DNA of 64,000 bases, taken from positions 1,488,001 through 1,552,000 of the forward strand of contig NZ_JACHNH010000001.1 in assembly GCF_014205335.1 (NCBI RefSeq). Reading direction: 5' to 3'. Below, in pieces: positions 60,485 through 64,000 of the stretch (positions are counted from its first letter, which is position 1; every line of letters starts with the position of its first letter). This stretch comes from Amorphoplanes digitatis. Lineage in GTDB: Bacteria > Actinomycetota > Actinomycetes > Mycobacteriales > Micromonosporaceae. The notes beneath the pieces are model-generated. The model was not told the DNA's origin. It did no database searches and saw only the letters and a program-made list of their open reading frames with translations. Both the position numbers and the translations under genes were made by a program.

Positions 60485-62255
60485 GCGCGGGTGCGGGGGC
60501 GAGGTGTGTGGTCAGCCACGCGACCGTCTCGTGCAGGTACCTCGTCCGGGACGACCTGTGCTGGAGCTCGTGGCCCTCGCCCGGGAAGAGCAGGTACCGG
60601 TGCGGCACGCCGAGTTCGGCCAGCGCCGCCACCACCTGCTCGGCCTCGATCACCGGGACGTTCGTGTCGTTCTCGCCGTGCACGATCATCAGCGGCGTCC
60701 GCAGGCGGTCGATGCGGGTGATCGGGGACAGGTCGCGCAGCAGGTCGGCGTCGGCGACCGGGTCGCCGTACTTCGAGACGGCGGCCGCGGCGATCCACGG
60801 CTCGGTGTGCTCGTAGAACGTGGCGAAGTTCGACATGCCGCACACGTCGATGCCGACCGCGAACAGCGACGGGTACGTGGTCAGGGCCGCCAGTGTCAGG
60901 TAGCCGCCGTACGAGCGGCCCATGCATCCGACCCGGGCCGGGTCGGCGACGCGCGCGGAGACCAGGTAGGAGACGCAGGAGGCCACGTCGGCGATCGCCG
61001 CGTAGCGCAGGGCGCCGTTGTCCGCGTTGACGAAGGCGCGGCCGAAGCCCGACGAGCCCCGGACGTTGGCCGCGAAGACCGCGATGCCGCGGTCCACCAG
61101 GGACTGGAACAGCGCGCCGTGCCCCGGGCGTTCCTGCGCCTCCGGGCCGCCGTGCAGCCATACCACCGCCGGGTGCGGGCCCTCGCCGGCCGGTTCGAAG
61201 AGCCAGCCGCTGATCTCGAGGCCGTCGTGCGAACCGAAGCGGTGCAGCGTCGGGCGGACCGCGTGCGGTGCCGCCTCCTCCACCGAGACCGGGTGCAGGT
61301 CACCGTCGTAGGTCCACACGCCGTGCGGTTGTCCGGGCGCCTCGGCGGTGAAGGCCAGGGTGCTGCCGTCGTGGCACCAGGAGATCCCTCCCGCGACGCT
61401 GCCGGGGAGGTCGACCTGTTTCGAGCCGTCCGCCGTCAGCACGCTCAGTTCGGACTCGCCGCCGCGGACGTTCCACAGCACGGCGATCGACGTGCCGTCG
61501 GCGGTAAGCGCGAACGACTCCACCTCGGCGGTCTCGGAGGCGCCCAGCACCTCGGCCGCGCCGTCGGCCACCCGGATCAGCACCGGCAGTTCGCCGGTGT
61601 CGCCCCGGGCGTACACCGAGCCGTCCGGGCCGAAGCAGGCCTGCTCGCCGCTCGTGACGTACTCGTCGGCCCCGGTGGCGAGGTCGCGGACGGCCACGTA
61701 CCGGCCGCCGCGCGGGCCGTGGCGCAGCAGCGCCCGGCCGCGGTCCGCGGTGACGTCGAGCAGCGAGATCAGCTCGCCGGTGGCGATGGTCTCCCGGGTG
61801 CCGTGCTCGGCGTCCACCAGCAGGGCGGTGGTCAGGTTCTCCGTCACCGCCAGCAGCGGGCGGCCCGGCAGCCAGCGCGGGTTCTCCGCGCTGTCCGCGC
61901 CGAAGCCCGCCACCTGGTGCAGCGCGGAGCCGTCAGGGCGGACCAGCCACACCTCGGTGCGGGGCGCGCCGCCGGGGGACAGCACGCAGGCGAGCCAGCC
62001 GCCGCCGGTGGACCAGTGCACCGAGACGACGGAGTGCTCGCCCGTGTCGACCAGGAAGGTCAGCTCGCTGCCGACCGGCTGCACCCAGACCTTGGGTGAG
62101 CCGCTGCGGTCGCAGACGTACGCCGCGTGCCGGCCGTCCGGCGAGAGCGCCGCCGACCAGCTGCCCGACACCTCCGAGGGGAGGGGACCCGACCTCCTGT
62201 CGGTCCACCCCGCGGGCAGCACGGTGACGTCGACACGGTTGAGCTGACCGGTCAT
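60474..62255 (-). CDS. S9-family (prolyl oligopeptidase/acylaminoacyl) peptidase
   Basis: A 593-residue cytosolic serine peptidase. The N-terminal 330 residues form a TolB-like propeller (ALSPDGRHAAYVCDRSG, HWSTGGGWLACV). The C-terminal alpha/beta-hydrolase domain has Ser448 in MGRSYGGYL, Asp530 in HGENDTNVP and His562 in GEGHEL as the catalytic triad. Such enzymes cut short peptides or remove acyl-amino acids. No signal peptide. The gene follows the amidotransferase gene by 19 bp on the same strand and probably belongs to the same pathway. Confidence 0.92.
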   Translation of the reverse strand: MTGQLNRVDVTVLPAGWTDRRSGPLPSEVSGSWSAALSPDGRHAAYVCDRSGSPKVWVQPVGSELTFLVDTGEHSVVSVHWSTGGGWLACVLSPGGAPRTEVWLVRPDGSALHQVAGFGADSAENPRWLPGRPLLAVTENLTTALLVDAEHGTRETIATGELISLLDVTADRGRALLRHGPRGGRYVAVRDLATGADEYVTSGEQACFGPDGSVYARGDTGELPVLIRVADGAAEVLGASETAEVESFALTADGTSIAVLWNVRGGESELSVLTADGSKQVDLPGSVAGGISWCHDGSTLAFTAEAPGQPHGVWTYDGDLHPVSVEEAAPHAVRPTLHRFGSHDGLEISGWLFEPAGEGPHPAVVWLHGGPEAQERPGHGALFQSLVDRGIAVFAANVRGSSGFGRAFVNADNGALRYAAIADVASCVSYLVSARVADPARVGCMGRSYGGYLTLAALTTYPSLFAVGIDVCGMSNFATFYEHTEPWIAAAAVSKYGDPVADADLLRDLSPITRIDRLRTPLMIVHGENDTNVPVIEAEQVVAALAELGVPHRYLLFPGEGHELQHRSSRTRYLHETVAWLTTHLAPAPALTA

Positions 62256-62274
62256 CCGGGTCCTCCCTCGTCTG

Positions 62275-64000
62275 CTAGATCCCCTTGTCCTGTAGCCACA
62301 TCTCCAGCAGCGCGAGCTGCCACAACTGGTTCGCCCCGAGCGTCGTACGAGCAGTGTTCGGGTCGGCCAGCAGCGCGTCAACGTACTCCGGCGGGAACAG
62401 CCCGCGCGCCCGCGCCGCCGGTGCGTGCAGCGCGTCCCGCACCATTTCCAGCATCGGTCCTTCGAGGTGCCGAATCCCCGGAACCGGGAAGTATCCCTTG
62501 GTGCGGTCGATCACCTCGTCGGGCACGACCCCCCGGGCCGCGTCCTTGAGGACGCCCTTGCCGCCCTGCGCCAGTTTGAGCTCGGGCGGGCAGGCCGCCG
62601 CCAGCTCCACCAGTTCGTGGTCGAGGAACGGCACGCGCGCCTCGAGCCCCCACGCCATCGTCATGTTGTCGACCCGCTTGACGGGATCGTCGACGAGCAT
62701 GACCTGTGAGTCCAGCCGCAACGCCGCGTCGACGGCGGTGGTCGCGCCCGGCCGGGCGAAGCTCGCCGTGACGAACTCGCGGCTGACGTCGGTGTCGAGC
62801 AACCACTCCGGCGCGAGCTGGCGGGCCAGCTCGGCGTGTGGACGGTCGAAGAACTCTTTCGCGTACGCGTCGACGGCCCGGTCCCGCGGTACGTCCCGCA
62901 GCGGCGGGTACCAGCTGTAGCCGGCCAGGATCTCGTCCGCGCCCTGTCCCGACTGGACGACCGTGACCTGCCGCGACACGTCCTCGCTGAGCAGGTTGAA
63001 GGCGATGCAGTCGTGGCTGACCATCGGCTCGCTCATCGCCGCGACCGTGCGCGCCACCGCGGGCAGGAAGCGGTCCCGGCCGATCCGGATCTGGTGGTGG
63101 TCTGTGTCGAACTGCTTGGCGATGAGGTCCGAATAGGCGAACTCGTCGCCGCTCTCCCCAGCCGCCGACTCGAAGCCGATGCTGAACGTGCTCAGGCCTC
63201 GCTGGCCCTGCTCGGCGAGCAGGGCCACGATGTAGCTGGAGTCCAGCCCGCCGGAGAGCAGCACCCCGACCGGCACGTCGGCGACCATCCGCCGCTCGAC
63301 GGCGGTGCGCAGCGCGTCGTGCACGGCCTCGGCCCACTCGGCCGGCGACCTGGTGCCGGTGCGGGTGTGCGAGGCCTCCCAGTACACGTCTGAGGTGGAC
63401 GTGCCGTCGGCCTTGATGATCCGGACCGTGGCCGGCGGCAGCTTGCGGATGCCGGCGACCAGCGTGCGCGGCGCCGGGACCACCGAGTGGAACGTCATGT
63501 AGTGCTGTAGCGCCACCTTGTCGATCGACGTGTCGACGTCGCCGGCCGCGAGCAGCGCCGGAAGGGTCGACGCGAAGCGCAGCCGCCCGGGCGTCTCGGC
63601 CAGGTACATCGGCTTGATGCCGAGCCGGTCGCGGGCCAGCATCACCGTGCCGGTGGCGTGCTCGGCGACGGCGAACGCGAACATGCCCAGCAGGCGCCGC
63701 ACGCAGCCGGCGCCCCAGCGGTGGTACGCCTTGAGGATCACCTCGGTGTCGGAGGTGGAGGTGAACCGGTAGCCGTAGCCGCGCAGCTCCTCGCGCAGCT
63801 GCCGGTAGTTGTAGATGCAGCCGTTGAAGACCAGAGTCAGGCCGAGCTGTTCGTCGGTCATCGGCTGGGCGCCGGACTCCGACAGGTCGATGATCTTGAG
63901 TCTGCGGTGGCCGAAGGCGATCGGGCCACGTTGCCAGAGGCCCTCGCCGTCGGGTCCCCGGGACTCCAGGCAGGGCAGCATGCGCCGGACGGCGTCGCAG
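62275..64000 (-). CDS. Asparagine-synthetase-like amidotransferase (possibly NAGGN-forming), 5' end outside the window
   Basis: About 575 residues visible; the first 15-20 residues with the catalytic Cys2 lie beyond the right edge. The N-terminal glutaminase domain has SRGPDGEGLW, FNGCIYNYRQLREEL and SDTEVILKAYHRWG. The synthetase domain has the ATP-binding PP-loop LLSGGLDSSYIVALL and VQSGQGADEILAGY. The C-terminal end LWQLALLEMWLQDKGI resembles the amidotransferase that makes the osmoprotectant N-acetylglutaminylglutamine amide, from family knowledge; plain asparagine synthetase is the alternative. The S9 peptidase gene follows closely. Confidence 0.85.
   Translation of the reverse strand, partial: CDAVRRMLPCLESRGPDGEGLWQRGPIAFGHRRLKIIDLSESGAQPMTDEQLGLTLVFNGCIYNYRQLREELRGYGYRFTSTSDTEVILKAYHRWGAGCVRRLLGMFAFAVAEHATGTVMLARDRLGIKPMYLAETPGRLRFASTLPALLAAGDVDTSIDKVALQHYMTFHSVVPAPRTLVAGIRKLPPATVRIIKADGTSTSDVYWEASHTRTGTRSPAEWAEAVHDALRTAVERRMVADVPVGVLLSGGLDSSYIVALLAEQGQRGLSTFSIGFESAAGESGDEFAYSDLIAKQFDTDHHQIRIGRDRFLPAVARTVAAMSEPMVSHDCIAFNLLSEDVSRQVTVVQSGQGADEILAGYSWYPPLRDVPRDRAVDAYAKEFFDRPHAELARQLAPEWLLDTDVSREFVTASFARPGATTAVDAALRLDSQVMLVDDPVKRVDNMTMAWGLEARVPFLDHELVELAAACPPELKLAQGGKGVLKDAARGVVPDEVIDRTKGYFPVPGIRHLEGPMLEMVRDALHAPAARARGLFPPEYVDALLADPNTARTTLGANQLWQLALLEMWLQDKGI

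Noticed and set aside
1..64000. tRNA, rRNA, CRISPR arrays and insertion sequences.
   Set aside because: No cloverleaf-like sequence, ribosomal segment, regular spaced repeat array or transposase motif was noticed; a tRNAscan and repeat search would be needed to be certain.

Overview
The window is high-GC chromosomal DNA from a filamentous actinomycete, most likely of the family Micromonosporaceae (Actinoplanes-like). This rests on GC-rich third positions in nearly every gene, frequent GTG/TTG starts, ATGA/GTGA overlaps between co-transcribed genes, and many secreted lectin or carbohydrate-active proteins. No rRNA, tRNA, CRISPR array or insertion sequence was seen. All family names come from motifs read by eye; no database search was run.

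Layout. 1-6.6 kb: a lower-GC block with the 3' part of an RHS/YD-repeat polymorphic toxin, a small membrane protein that may be its immunity partner, and a Wzy/O-antigen-ligase-like membrane protein. 6.6-10.2 kb: a sulfotransferase, a ricin-B lectin remnant, a compact PEP-utilising enzyme divergent from a winged-helix regulator, and a histidine phosphatase. 10.2-17.3 kb: an ECF (SigE-family) sigma factor with a membrane-anchored beta-propeller partner, an Uma2-nuclease remnant, an APH-like protein, a GH16 beta-glucanase with an N-terminal DNRLRE (CBM96-like) domain, an alpha/alpha-toroid-like membrane protein and a TetR/membrane-protein pair. 17.6-22.6 kb: a c-di-GMP-I (GEMM-I) riboswitch in front of a 961-residue Calx-beta surface protein, then a secreted SGNH hydrolase and a LamG-like secreted protein. 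22.8-30.7 kb: two regulator-ABC transporter operons facing away from each other (TetR + heterodimeric exporter; PadR + MacB/FtsX type), each with a clear palindrome at its promoter.

30.7-38.4 kb: mostly metabolic and regulatory single genes (DinB proteins, YggT, GNAT, a two-component system, a zinc alcohol dehydrogenase, a terpenoid-cyclase-fold protein, DUF1684). 38.4-42.1 kb: a large secreted GH78 alpha-L-rhamnosidase behind a LacI-type operator. 42.1-50.5 kb: an APH-like kinase, an orphan TPR-like protein, an iron-regulated siderophore-interacting protein, a secreted lectin, a seven-repeat secreted propeller, a Bcr/CflA efflux pump, and a streptogrisin-like protease carrying a ricin lectin. 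50.6-56.5 kb: a cold-shock gene with a long structured leader, a methyltransferase, and an operon of four overlapping or closely packed genes: an NAD kinase-GNAT fusion, a UBP-type zinc finger, a receiver-flavin reductase fusion and a cNMP-sensor histidine kinase. 56.5-64 kb: a DinB protein, an MFS transporter, a secreted RCC1-repeat protein, an S9 peptidase and a truncated asparagine-synthetase-like amidotransferase.

The most interesting parts are the NADPH/redox-signalling operon (51.9-56.5 kb), the c-di-GMP riboswitch controlling an adhesin-like protein, the terminator-like structure in the cold-shock leader, and the RHS toxin with its putative immunity gene.
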